Positions 16,402-24,148 of a stretch of DNA of 64,000 bases are shown in pieces. The stretch lies in assembly GCA_947626135.1 (NCBI GenBank), contig CANQQZ010000002.1, forward strand, positions 62,001 through 126,000, in the 5' to 3' direction. A program made the translations under genes and the position numbers. Within the stretch, counting starts at the first letter, position 1, and every line of letters starts with the position of its first letter. This DNA comes from an uncultured Clostridia bacterium. Lineage in GTDB: Bacteria; Bacillota; Clostridia; UBA1381. The notes beneath the pieces were generated by a model. That model saw nothing but the letters and a program-made list of their open reading frames with translations. It was not told the DNA's origin and made no database searches.

Positions 16402-16793
16402 CGGATATATTTAAAATTGCCGGCATTGCGCTCTCCGGCGGCGCTCTCGCACTGTTTCTGAAGGATTACCGAAAGGAATACGCTCTGCTCACGGCTCTTA
16501 TAACGGCGGCGGTGCTGCTCTTCCCTACCGCGCACATGCTTTCCTCCGTGATAGGCGGCTTTAACTCGCTCGCCTCCATTACGGGCGTTAAGAAGGAATA
16601 CATAGAGATAATAGGCAAAACCGTGGGTATAGCGTACATCGCCGAATTCGCTTCCCAGGCGCTAAGGGACGCGGAGCAAAGCGCGATAGCGTCAAAGGTG
16701 GAATTGGCCGGCAAAGCTATGATACTGTGCATAACGTTTCCGATAATATCGGATTTTTTAGAGGTGTGTATAAATGCGGTCAACAATATTTAG
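16398..16793 (+). CDS. spoIIIAD: stage III sporulation protein AD
   Basis: 131 residues with three hydrophobic segments. Typical SpoIIIAD blocks are IFKIAGIALSGGALALFLK, the ALLTALITAAVLLFP segment, and EYIEIIGKTVGIAYIAEFASQALRDA. With SpoIIIAC it is thought to form part of the channel base. It overlaps spoIIIAE by 20 nt. Confidence 0.94.
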   Translation: MTDIFKIAGIALSGGALALFLKDYRKEYALLTALITAAVLLFPTAHMLSSVIGGFNSLASITGVKKEYIEIIGKTVGIAYIAEFASQALRDAEQSAIASKVELAGKAMILCITFPIISDFLEVCINAVNNI

Positions 16794-17838
16794 CTTACTT
16801 ATCGCGGTTATGCTCCTGTCTCCGCTGCCGGTCCGCGCGGCTCAGCTGCCGCAAATCTCCGGCGAAAATTTTTTTAACGACACAGCTGAGGAAATAGCCT
16901 CCGGCAGCTTTACGTTAAACCCGGTCAAAATGATAAACTCATTCGGCGAACGGCTCGCATACGAGGTGAAAACGAGCGCGAAATATATAATAGCCATTCT
17001 TCTGATTGCCGCGATATCCGGATTAGTCCGCGTGCTGTCCGATTCGTTCGGCAAGGGCGCCTCAGAAGCCGCCAATTTCGTTTGCTTCGCGCTTATAAGC
17101 ACCGCCGCGCTTAGCTGCTTTACACTCTCGCTCGGCTACGTGTCCGAGGTCGTAAAAGCCGCCTCTGGATTTATAACAAAGCTTACGCCCGCGCTTATGA
17201 TGACCCTTTACGCATGCGGCTGCGCGGCGTCCGCCGCGGCGTTTGAGCCGGTATTATCCGCCGCCGTATACGTGATAACGCTTGTGATAGAAAATTGTCT
17301 CATTCCCATGATATGCTTCTCAGCGATATTATCCGTTGCCGGCAGCATAAACGACAAGGTGCAGATTTCCAATTTCTGCCGCGTATTGAAATCCGTTTCA
17401 AAATGGATAATGGTAGCGTGCATAACCATTTTTACGGCTGTGAGCGCCGCCTACGGCATGAGCGCCCCGTCGCTCGACGCCGTGGGCGGCAAAGCCGTAA
17501 AATTTGCCGTCGGTTCCCTCGTGCCGGTGGTAGGCGGGTTTTTATCCGATACGCTTGAGACAGTGCTAAGCGGCGCTAAGCTCATAAAAAACGCCGTCGG
17601 AGTCGCCGGCATGGCAGCCGTGTGCGCCATGTGCCTGACGCCCGCGGTGAAAATTTTTATCATGCAGCTGCTTTTAAAAATCGGGGCGGCGCTTTCGGAG
17701 CCTATAGCGGAAAAGCGCGTTTCCGATATGCTGTGGGAGATATCAGACAGCGTTATGACATTATTTGCCGCCTCTGCCATGATCATGGTACTTTTTATTA
17801 TAAACATCGGCATAATTCTCGCAGCCACGGGCTTTTAA
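16774..17838 (+). CDS. spoIIIAE: stage III sporulation protein AE
   Basis: 354-residue polytopic membrane protein. An N-terminal signal-like helix ending in VRA-AQ is followed by several long hydrophobic segments. Family blocks are FGERLAYEVKTSAKYI, SFITKLTPALMMTLYACG-like, KSVSKWIMVACITIFTA and LLKIGAALSEPIAEKRVSDML. Likely a core membrane part of the SpoIIIA export apparatus. Confidence 0.95.
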   Translation: MRSTIFSLLIAVMLLSPLPVRAAQLPQISGENFFNDTAEEIASGSFTLNPVKMINSFGERLAYEVKTSAKYIIAILLIAAISGLVRVLSDSFGKGASEAANFVCFALISTAALSCFTLSLGYVSEVVKAASGFITKLTPALMMTLYACGCAASAAAFEPVLSAAVYVITLVIENCLIPMICFSAILSVAGSINDKVQISNFCRVLKSVSKWIMVACITIFTAVSAAYGMSAPSLDAVGGKAVKFAVGSLVPVVGGFLSDTLETVLSGAKLIKNAVGVAGMAAVCAMCLTPAVKIFIMQLLLKIGAALSEPIAEKRVSDMLWEISDSVMTLFAASAMIMVLFIINIGIILAATGF

Positions 17839-17847
17839 GGAGGCTGT

Positions 17848-18288
17848 ATGAAGGCATATATTTTAATGATACTCGGCGCCGCCGTATTGTCCGCGTTCGC
17901 ATCGGTCATGGCGCCGGAAAAATGGCGCAGCTATGTGCGTCTTGTGACGGGAGTCGTCATTCTTTCATGCGCCGCGTCTCCCATTGCCGGACTTCTTTCG
18001 GAGAACGGCGGATTTCATATCCCCGAATTATCCTCGGCGCAAAGCTATGACAACCGCGCATACACACGCGCGGTCGAGGAGGAACTCACAAAACGCGTCG
18101 AGGAGGATATCGAGGCGAGAATGGAGCGCAGATACGGAATTAATATCAGCGCCAAAGCGTTGATAAATATAAATGAAAACAATGAGATAGAGGGAGTTGA
18201 GCGCATAACCGTGCGCGGAAGGCTTCCCGACGCCGCAAAGCGCGAGCTGTGCGGCATTTACGGAGTTGACATGATATATGAAGAATAG
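17848..18288 (+). CDS. spoIIIAF: stage III sporulation protein AF
   Basis: 146 residues with two N-terminal hydrophobic segments (about 3-20 and 33-52, including YVRLVTGVVILSCAASPIAGLL) and a soluble EscJ/PrgK-like C-terminal domain with the sequence VERITVRG. SpoIIIAF is one of the ring-forming proteins of the channel. TAAGGAGG lies before the ATG. It overlaps spoIIIAG by 11 nt. Confidence 0.93.
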   Translation: MKAYILMILGAAVLSAFASVMAPEKWRSYVRLVTGVVILSCAASPIAGLLSENGGFHIPELSSAQSYDNRAYTRAVEEELTKRVEEDIEARMERRYGINISAKALININENNEIEGVERITVRGRLPDAAKRELCGIYGVDMIYEE

Positions 18289-18772
18289 AGAATTGGTTAA
18301 ATTGCTCAAAAACAAGCATATTCAGCTTCTTGGCGTAATATTTATAATTGGCGCGGCACTTATGATAATCTTCGGCGGCGATGCTGCCGTCGAGCGGAAA
18401 AAGACACAAAGCACACAAACCGCCGTCAGCGACGAGGAGCGGCTGTCCGCGATATTATCCGAAATAGACGGCGCGGGCGCGGTAGACGTAATGATAACAT
18501 ATTACGGGACCGCGGAAAAGGACATAGCATACGAAACAAAGACAAACAGCGTGGGGCGTGATGAGGGAAGCGAGGAAAGCGAGGATAAAAGAGCGGTCAT
18601 GACAGGTAACGAGCCTATGGTCGTTAAGGAAACATATCCGGAGGTGAAGGGTGTAATAATTGCCGCGCAGGGCGCGGATAAGGCATACGTTCGTCAGGCT
18701 GTATCCGAAGCGGTAACGGCGGTGCTTGATGTACCTGCACATAGAGTATGTATATATAAAAAGGAGGAATGA
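18278..18772 (+). CDS. spoIIIAG: stage III sporulation protein AG
   Basis: 164 residues: one membrane helix (about 17-31, LGVIFIIGAALMIIF) followed by a soluble ring-building domain. EERLSAILSEIDGAGAVDVMITY and the late ETYPEVKGVIIAAQGADKAYVRQAVSEAV block are characteristic of SpoIIIAG, whose Bacillus homologue forms a large ring between the two cell membranes. Confidence 0.94.
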   Translation: MKNRELVKLLKNKHIQLLGVIFIIGAALMIIFGGDAAVERKKTQSTQTAVSDEERLSAILSEIDGAGAVDVMITYYGTAEKDIAYETKTNSVGRDEGSEESEDKRAVMTGNEPMVVKETYPEVKGVIIAAQGADKAYVRQAVSEAVTAVLDVPAHRVCIYKKEE

Positions 18773-18777
18773 GAAAA

Positions 18778-19452
18778 ATGATTCTCAGAAAAAAGGAGCT
18801 TATCGCGGCTTCACTTGTAATTTTGATAGGAGTTGCGGGCTACCTTAACTGGTCGTATCAGGATTCCGTCAATGTCAAGGACGGCGAAAGCTATATTGAA
18901 ACAGGCAAGAAGCTGGGCGAAGCCCAATATGTCAGCAGCGTTTCGCAGGTCGAGGACAACGGCGCGCAGGATACGGCGGACAACGGCGCGCAGGAACCCG
19001 GCACGGCTGAGGAAACCGCCGCGGAGGATGCGGCGCAGACGGAAAACGAGGGAGAAAGCGCCGACGGCGTTAACGATTCCACGGTTGAAACGGTAACCGA
19101 TACCGGCGGATATTTTGAGCAGGCGCGGCTTGACAAGGAAACCTCACGCTCAAAATCTCTCGAAATCCTTAACCAGACCGCCTCTAACGAAAGCTTTGAT
19201 GAGGAAATACGCAAAAAGGCGGGCGATAAGATTTTATCCGCAGCCGAAAACGTAGAGAAGGAGGCGGCGATAGAAAGCGTCGCCCAGTCAAAGGGCTATG
19301 CCGAAATATGCGTATACATAGAGGATGACACCGCGAACGTTTCCGTGCGCAAGGACGGCTTCTCTCAGGATGACGTTGCCGTGCTGACCGATATCATAAC
19401 CGACCAGACCGACCTCGGCGCGCAGAATATAAGAATAATAGAAGTAAAATGA
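18778..19452 (+). CDS. spoIIIAH: stage III sporulation protein AH
   Basis: 224 residues: membrane helix at about 8-24 (ELIAASLVILIGVAGYLNW), an acidic Ala/Glu-rich linker (about 60-105), then the EscJ/YscJ-like domain that binds SpoIIQ across the intermembrane space. Family blocks are YFEQARLDKETSRSKSLEIL and QSKGYAEICVYIEDDTANV. An ATG at 18769 overlaps the previous stop but is too close to AAGGAGG; the ATG at 18778 is better spaced and gives the family N-terminus MILRKKE. Confidence 0.94.
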   Translation: MILRKKELIAASLVILIGVAGYLNWSYQDSVNVKDGESYIETGKKLGEAQYVSSVSQVEDNGAQDTADNGAQEPGTAEETAAEDAAQTENEGESADGVNDSTVETVTDTGGYFEQARLDKETSRSKSLEILNQTASNESFDEEIRKKAGDKILSAAENVEKEAAIESVAQSKGYAEICVYIEDDTANVSVRKDGFSQDDVAVLTDIITDQTDLGAQNIRIIEVK

Positions 19453-19545
19453 CAATATAAAAGAGACGGCACAGCGATGTGCGCCTTCCAAAAGTCAAAT
19501 GCATTTGGGGCGCGCCTCGCAGCTTAAACCGTCTCTTTTATATTG
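19453..19545. terminator. 93-nt perfect-arm inverted repeat between spoIIIAH and metK
   Basis: Arms CAATATAAAAGAGACGG (19453-19469) and CCGTCTCTTTTATATTG (19529-19545) are perfect over 17 bp, and TTTTT follows on the plus strand. Inside lies a second imperfect stem (GCGATGTGCGCC with GGCGCGCCTCGC) and the palindrome CAAATGCATTTG. It lies between convergent genes and so probably terminates both. No flanking target duplication was seen, arguing against a mobile element. Confidence 0.7.
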
Positions 19546-19592
19546 TTTTTCGCCGGAGCTCCGGCTATTATTCATCCGTTCCGGGTCCCCGT

Positions 19593-20780
19593 TTACATGC
19601 CGAGCGCCGATCTGAGTGCCTCGATTTTATCCGTCTTTTCCCAGCTTACGCCCAGGTCCTCACGCCCCATATGCCCGTAAGCCGCAAGACGGCTGTATAT
19701 AGGTTTTCTTAAACCCAGCGATTCTATAATGGAATACGGTCTTAAATCAAAAACCTTCTCCACCGCCGCCTCGATCCGCTCATCATCGGTAATGCCGGTT
19801 CCGAACGTGTCTGCCATTATCGAAACGGGATGCGCCACGCCTATGGCATAGGCAAGCTGAACCTCACATTTTTTTGCGATGCCCGCCGCAACTATATTTT
19901 TCGCGACGTAGCGCGCCGCGTATGCCGCGCTTCTGTCAACCTTTGTCGGGTCCTTGCCCGAAAACGCGCCGCCGCCGTGGCGCGCGTAGCCTCCGTAGGT
20001 ATCAACAATTATTTTTCGTCCGGTAAGTCCGCTGTCGCCGTTCGGTCCGCCGATAACAAACCGTCCCGTCGGATTTATAAAATATTTAGTATTCTCATCG
20101 ATCAGGTCTTTTGGTATGACAGGAAAAATAACCTCATTCTTTATATCCTCGCGGAGCCTCCCGATGTCAATGTCCGGCGAATGCTGCGATGATATTACTA
20201 CCGTATCAACGCGGACGGGAGTATCTCCGTCGTATTCAACCGTAACCTGCGATTTGCCGTCCGGACGCAGATAATCAAGCGTACCGTTCTTACGCACCTC
20301 GGTCAGCCGCTTCGCGAGCTTGTGCGCAAGCGAAATGGGCATAGGCATGAGCTCCGGCGTTTCGTCGCAGGCGTAACCGAACATCATTCCCTGATCGCCC
20401 GCTCCCGTAGAATTCTGATCGTCACTGCCTCCCGCCTCTCTGTTCTCATAACCGGAATTAACGCCCTGAGCAATATCAGCCGACTGCTCATCAATACATG
20501 TCACCACGGCACAGGTATTTCCGTCAAATCCGTATTTTGCACGGTCATACCCGATATCAAGCACCACCCGGCGCGCGACGTTCGCAAAATCCACGTAGCA
20601 GTCCGTCGTAATCTCGCCCATAATAGATATTATACCGGTAGTACATGTAGTCTCGCACGCCACGCGCGCCATCGGATCTTTTTTCAACAGCTCGTCCAAT
20701 ATCGCGTCGGAAATACTGTCGCACATTTTATCCGGATGCCCTTCCGTTACGGATTCCGAGGTAAAAAGCTTTCTGCCCAT
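19593..20780 (-). CDS. metK: S-adenosylmethionine synthetase
   Basis: Makes SAM from methionine and ATP. Signatures seen: [16 protein letters not shown] at the N-terminus, [16 protein letters not shown] near 120, and [18 protein letters not shown] near 265. 395 residues, normal. No S-box riboswitch fits in the short 65-nt upstream gap. The gene has its own promoter overlapping the end of lexA and ends before the large inverted repeat shared with spoIIIAH. Confidence 0.97.
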   Translation of the reverse strand: MGRKLFTSESVTEGHPDKMCDSISDAILDELLKKDPMARVACETTCTTGIISIMGEITTDCYVDFANVARRVVLDIGYDRAKYGFDGNTCAVVTCIDEQSADIAQGVNSGYENREAGGSDDQNSTGAGDQGMMFGYACDETPELMPMPISLAHKLAKRLTEVRKNGTLDYLRPDGKSQVTVEYDGDTPVRVDTVVISSQHSPDIDIGRLREDIKNEVIFPVIPKDLIDENTKYFINPTGRFVIGGPNGDSGLTGRKIIVDTYGGYARHGGGAFSGKDPTKVDRSAAYAARYVAKNIVAAGIAKKCEVQLAYAIGVAHPVSIMADTFGTGITDDERIEAAVEKVFDLRPYSIIESLGLRKPIYSRLAAYGHMGREDLGVSWEKTDKIEALRSALGM

Positions 20781-20816
20781 ATTAACACTGCCTTTCAGTT
20801 GTATATTATGTTCCCT

Positions 20817-20845
20817 ATTCTACATCAAAATTCGCCGTATGTCAA
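20817..20845 (-). promoter_or_regulatory. sigma-A-type promoter of metK
   Basis: Minus strand TTGACA (20840-20845), 17-bp spacer, TAGAAT (20817-20822), directly after the lexA stop codon; the leader is about 30 nt. Confidence 0.75.
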
Positions 20846-21478
20846 TCAAAACTGACGAAAAACTCCGACCACCTTGCCGATTATGGAAACCTCGCTCACA
20901 ATTATCGGCTCCATTGTGTCATTTTCCGGCTGCAAACGGAAATGTCCGTTCTCCTTATAGAAGGTCTTAACCGTCGCCTCATCGCCGTTAACAAGCGCGA
21001 CCACTATATCGCCGTTCGCGGCTGTCGGCTGCTGCTGGACTATTATATAGTCCCCGTCCAAAATCGCCGCGTTTATCATGGATTCGCCCCTCACCTTAAG
21101 CATAAACAAATCCTTATTTTTCGCAAACGACATGGGCAGCGGAAACGTTTCGGTATTGTCCTGTACCGCCGTAATCGGCATACCGGCTGTTACAACGCCG
21201 TACATAGGCACGTCAAGATATTTTTCATACTGAGGCAGAGCGCTTTGCTCCGTCCTCTCGTCCTCGTAATTTACCAGCCGCATAGAGCGGTTTTTTGCCT
21301 TATCACGAACAAGGTAGCCAAGCTTTTCAAGCTTATTGAGCCGAGCGTGAATGGTAGCGGTCGATGATAATCCGACCGCGTCGCATATTTCCCGTACCGA
21401 CGGCGGAAATCCCTTCGTTTTCAGCTGCGCGCTGATAAAATTAAGGATTTGCCAATCCTTTTCCGTCATCTTCTGCAT
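20846..21478 (-). CDS. lexA: LexA repressor
   Basis: SOS-response repressor that self-cleaves when RecA filaments form. An N-terminal winged helix (DWQILNFISAQLKTKGFPPSVREICDAVGLSS) is followed by the S24 peptidase domain. The Ala-Gly cleavage bond lies in VVTAGMP (about 98-99), the catalytic Ser in RGESM (about 133) and the Lys in EATVK (about 171). About 210 residues. ATG codons at 21499 and 21487 are possible, but the GAGAGG site is spaced correctly only for 21478. Confidence 0.95.
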   Translation of the reverse strand: MQKMTEKDWQILNFISAQLKTKGFPPSVREICDAVGLSSTATIHARLNKLEKLGYLVRDKAKNRSMRLVNYEDERTEQSALPQYEKYLDVPMYGVVTAGMPITAVQDNTETFPLPMSFAKNKDLFMLKVRGESMINAAILDGDYIIVQQQPTAANGDIVVALVNGDEATVKTFYKENGHFRLQPENDTMEPIIVSEVSIIGKVVGVFRQF

Positions 21479-21513
21479 AGCGAACATCCTCTCATTCAAT
21501 TTGTATTTAAGTA

Positions 21514-21542
21514 ATTATATCACATAATGCAAAAAAAGTCAA
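21514..21542 (-). promoter_or_regulatory. sigma-A-type promoter of lexA
   Basis: Minus strand TTGACT (21537-21542), 17-bp spacer, TATAAT (21514-21519); leader of about 30 nt. Confidence 0.8.
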
Positions 21543-21553
21543 ACAAATTTTCG

Positions 21554-21567
21554 GAAAACATGTTTTC
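21554..21567. promoter_or_regulatory. 14-bp palindrome, possible operator between lexA and apbE
   Basis: GAAAACATGTTTTC is a perfect palindrome 11 bp upstream of the lexA -35 element. It resembles but does not match the Gram-positive LexA box (CGAAC N4 GTTCG). LexA autoregulation is the simplest reading; another regulator is possible. Confidence 0.35.
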
Positions 21568-21590
21568 TCTTCAAAAAAAATCCGCGGCAC

Positions 21591-21619
21591 TTGTATATTT
21601 CAAATAATTGTGGTAGAAT
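21591..21619 (+). promoter_or_regulatory. sigma-A-type promoter of apbE-aroE-aroK
   Basis: TTGTAT (21591-21596), 17-bp spacer, TAGAAT (21614-21619), with the start about 27 nt before apbE. Confidence 0.65.
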
Positions 21620-21652
21620 ACAAGAAAACAAATCGTTTAAGAAGTGATATTA

Positions 21653-22654
21653 ATGAAACATATCGTCATACCAACGCTGCTTTTGTGCGCGCTGCTCTCA
21701 TCCTGCGGAGCCAAAGACACTACCGCGAGAAAAACGATAATAGCAATGGACGCCGCGGCGACGTTAAGCATAAACGGCGAAAACGCGGACGATGCCATTT
21801 CCGCGGCGGAGAAGGAATTTTACAGGCTTGATGCGCTTTTGTCGCGCAGCGCAAAAACGAGCGATATATACCGTCTTAACGAAAACGGTTCTGCCGCGGT
21901 CAGCTCCGACACAGCCGCGGTTATTGAAACAGCGCTCGGCATAAGCAGAGAAACAGACGGTGCGTTTGACATAACTGTGACCCCTTTGACGGATGCGTGG
22001 GGCTTTTTTAATCAAAACTACCGCGTGCCATCGGACAGTGAAATACAGAGCATACTCCCGCGCGTCGGCTATGAAAACGCCGCTCTTAACGGAAATACGG
22101 CATCCCTGACAAACGGAGCGCTGGTCGACCTCGGCGGGATAGCAAAGGGATACGCGTGTGAAAGCGCGGCGCGGATTTTAAAAAGCCGCGGCATAACATC
22201 GGCTCTTATATCCTTCGGGAGCAGCTCCATAAAGGCAATCGGCTTCAAATCCGCCGGTGAGCCGTGGAAAATAGGTCTGGCGGACCCGCAAAATTCGCAG
22301 GAATATTTTATGACTCTCGAAATATCGGACACTTGCGTTGCCACGTCGGGTTCATACGAGCGCTTTTTTGAAAAGGACGGGAAAAAATATCACCATATCA
22401 TCAATCCCAAAACCGGCTATCCGGCTGATAACGGACTCTTGTCCGTATCCGTGGTATGCGCCGACGGCACACGTGCAGACGCGCTTTCAACCGCGCTATT
22501 TGTTATGGGAGCCGATAAGGCTGTTGAATTCCAAAAAAAACACGGCGGCTTTGAGGCTATTCTTATAACCGACGATAAAACAGCGTATGTCACATCCGGG
22601 CTTAAGGATTCAATATCAGCCGTTCCGGACGGCTGGACATGTATAATCGTATAA
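21653..22654 (+). CDS. apbE: FAD:protein FMN transferase (lipoprotein)
   Basis: ApbE attaches FMN covalently to threonine of target flavoproteins such as Rnf and Nqr subunits outside the membrane. The signal MKHIVIPTLLLCALLSSCG has lipobox LSSC. Family blocks are DAAATLSINGE, FDITVTPLTDAWGFF, LVDLGGIAKGYACE and the metal-binding C-terminal region HHIINPKTGYP with DALSTALFVMGADKAV. About 333 residues. A GTG at 21644 is in frame, but the ATG at 21653 is preferred. No flavoprotein substrate gene is nearby. Confidence 0.93.
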   Translation: MKHIVIPTLLLCALLSSCGAKDTTARKTIIAMDAAATLSINGENADDAISAAEKEFYRLDALLSRSAKTSDIYRLNENGSAAVSSDTAAVIETALGISRETDGAFDITVTPLTDAWGFFNQNYRVPSDSEIQSILPRVGYENAALNGNTASLTNGALVDLGGIAKGYACESAARILKSRGITSALISFGSSSIKAIGFKSAGEPWKIGLADPQNSQEYFMTLEISDTCVATSGSYERFFEKDGKKYHHIINPKTGYPADNGLLSVSVVCADGTRADALSTALFVMGADKAVEFQKKHGGFEAILITDDKTAYVTSGLKDSISAVPDGWTCIIV

Positions 22655-22669
22655 CAGGAGGAACAGAAA

Positions 22670-23527
22670 ATGGTACAAGTAAGCGCAAAAACAAAGCAGC
22701 TCGGGATAATAGGATGTCCGGTAGAGCACAGCTTTTCGCCCAAAATGCATAATTTTATCGCTCCATATATGGGCGACGACTACATATATACGGCATGGGA
22801 TGTAAAGCCGGAAAATGTAAAGGACGCGATAGCGGGAATACGCGCGCTCGGTATTCGCGGCGTAAACGTTACGGCGCCGCACAAGACTGCTGTTATGCCG
22901 TATCTTGACGAGGTTACGGATGCGGCGAAAAAGCTCGGTTCGGTGAACACAATCGTAAACGATAACGGATGGCTCCGCGGCTATAACACGGACGCCGACG
23001 GCTTCTGCAAGGCAATTACTGCAAACGGGATCAATCCGTCCGGAGCGAAAATCCTTGTGCTCGGCGCCGGAGGCGTCGTCAAACCGACTCTTACAAGACT
23101 TATATGGGAGAAGCCCGCTCAAATAACGGTGCTTAACCGGACACGGGCAAACGCCGAGCGTCTTGCTATGGCTCTCAAAGCCGATACAGGCTTTGAAATA
23201 AAAACCGAATTTACCGCCGGAGATTTCGATATCGTTATCAATACGACCTCGGCGGGCATGGAGCCGCAGGAAAATACTCTGCCCATCGAAGCGATAGACG
23301 AGCTTGACGACCTCAGTTTTATAAACAGCGGCACAGCTGTTATCGATATGATTTACAATCCTGACGAAACATTATTTTTAAAAGAGGCGAAAAAGCGCGG
23401 CGCCAAAACAATGAACGGACTTGGTATGCTGATTTATCAGGGGCTTATCGCCTATGAGCTGTTCACGGGCACAAAGCTCCCCGCCAATATGGCGGATATC
23501 ATAAAAAAAGAGGTGTTCAAAAGATGA
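22670..23527 (+). CDS. aroE: shikimate dehydrogenase
   Basis: Reduces 3-dehydroshikimate to shikimate with NADPH. The substrate-binding GCPVEHSFSPKMHN block, the VNVTAPHKTAVMPYLDE block with the catalytic Lys, NTDADGF, and the nucleotide loop VLGAGGVVKPTL followed by NRTRANAERL are visible. 285 residues. AGGAGG precedes the ATG. It overlaps aroK by 4 nt, so two consecutive steps of aromatic synthesis are translationally coupled. Confidence 0.96.
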   Translation: MVQVSAKTKQLGIIGCPVEHSFSPKMHNFIAPYMGDDYIYTAWDVKPENVKDAIAGIRALGIRGVNVTAPHKTAVMPYLDEVTDAAKKLGSVNTIVNDNGWLRGYNTDADGFCKAITANGINPSGAKILVLGAGGVVKPTLTRLIWEKPAQITVLNRTRANAERLAMALKADTGFEIKTEFTAGDFDIVINTTSAGMEPQENTLPIEAIDELDDLSFINSGTAVIDMIYNPDETLFLKEAKKRGAKTMNGLGMLIYQGLIAYELFTGTKLPANMADIIKKEVFKR

Positions 23528-24033
23528 ATATTGTACTCACAGGCTTTATGGCTTCAGGGAAAAGCACTGTCGGACGGCAGCTGTCCGAATTATTGAACCG
23601 CGATCTGATTGATACTGACGAGCTGATAGTCGAACGCGAGGGACGCAGTATAAATGATATCTTCGGCAAAGACGGCGAGGAATATTTCAGACGTGTAGAG
23701 AGCGCCGTCATAGTCGACGCTGCAAAAACGGACAATACGATAATTTCCACGGGAGGCGGAGCTGTTTTAAACCCGAAAAATATGGAAATGCTGCGCGAAA
23801 ACGGCGTTATTTTTAATCTCGATCCCGACTTTTCCGTAATCGCCTGCCGCATGGAGCACGCGGGAGCTGTCCGCCCGCTTATGCGGGATCAATCTCTTGA
23901 GGACATAAGAAAACGATTCGACGACAGAAAGCCCTTCTATGATAACTGTGACTATAAAATACATATAACCGCGGATTCCTCTCCGCGGGACACGGCTGAT
24001 AAAATTCTGAACATCATAAACGGACTTAAATAA
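23524..24033 (+). CDS. aroK: shikimate kinase
   Basis: Phosphorylates shikimate at the 3-hydroxyl. Walker A GFMASGKSTVGRQL lies at residues 7-20, DTDELI binds shikimate, and STGGGAVLNP is the second conserved block; the lid region has RPLMRD. 169 residues. ATGA overlap with aroE. A strong terminator follows. Confidence 0.95.
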   Translation: MNIVLTGFMASGKSTVGRQLSELLNRDLIDTDELIVEREGRSINDIFGKDGEEYFRRVESAVIVDAAKTDNTIISTGGGAVLNPKNMEMLRENGVIFNLDPDFSVIACRMEHAGAVRPLMRDQSLEDIRKRFDDRKPFYDNCDYKIHITADSSPRDTADKILNIINGLK

Positions 24034-24060
24034 ACCGCGCAGCCGGATAACGTGCCGGAC

Positions 24061-24079
24061 ATGACCGGAATCCGGTCAT
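24061..24079. repeat. perfect 19-bp inverted repeat
   Basis: ATGACCGGA-A-TCCGGTCAT, flanked by a weaker outer match (ACGTG and CACGT), forms a hairpin just before the aroK/leuS terminator. It may be a second transcript-end hairpin. Confidence 0.5.
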
Positions 24080-24088
24080 CCGTCACGT

Positions 24089-24128
24089 ATAAAATATGCG
24101 GGAGGACTTATCCTCCCGCATATTTTAT
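24089..24128. terminator. bidirectional rho-independent terminator
   Basis: Two perfect 18-bp arms (24089-24106 and 24111-24128) around the loop CTTA; the GC-rich upper stem GCGGGAGGA ends in A-rich and T-rich flanks on both strands. It ends aroK and the leuS transcript, which converge here. Confidence 0.9.
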
Positions 24129-24148
24129 TGCTTTTTCATACTGAAATA

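Noticed and set aside
19453-19545. Inverted repeat as a miniature transposable element
   Set aside because: No target-site duplication and it lies exactly between convergent genes, so terminator is the simpler reading, although a copy search would settle it.
20781-20845. S-box (SAM) riboswitch upstream of metK
   Set aside because: Only 65 nt lie between metK and lexA and a promoter occupies part of it, leaving no room for the aptamer.
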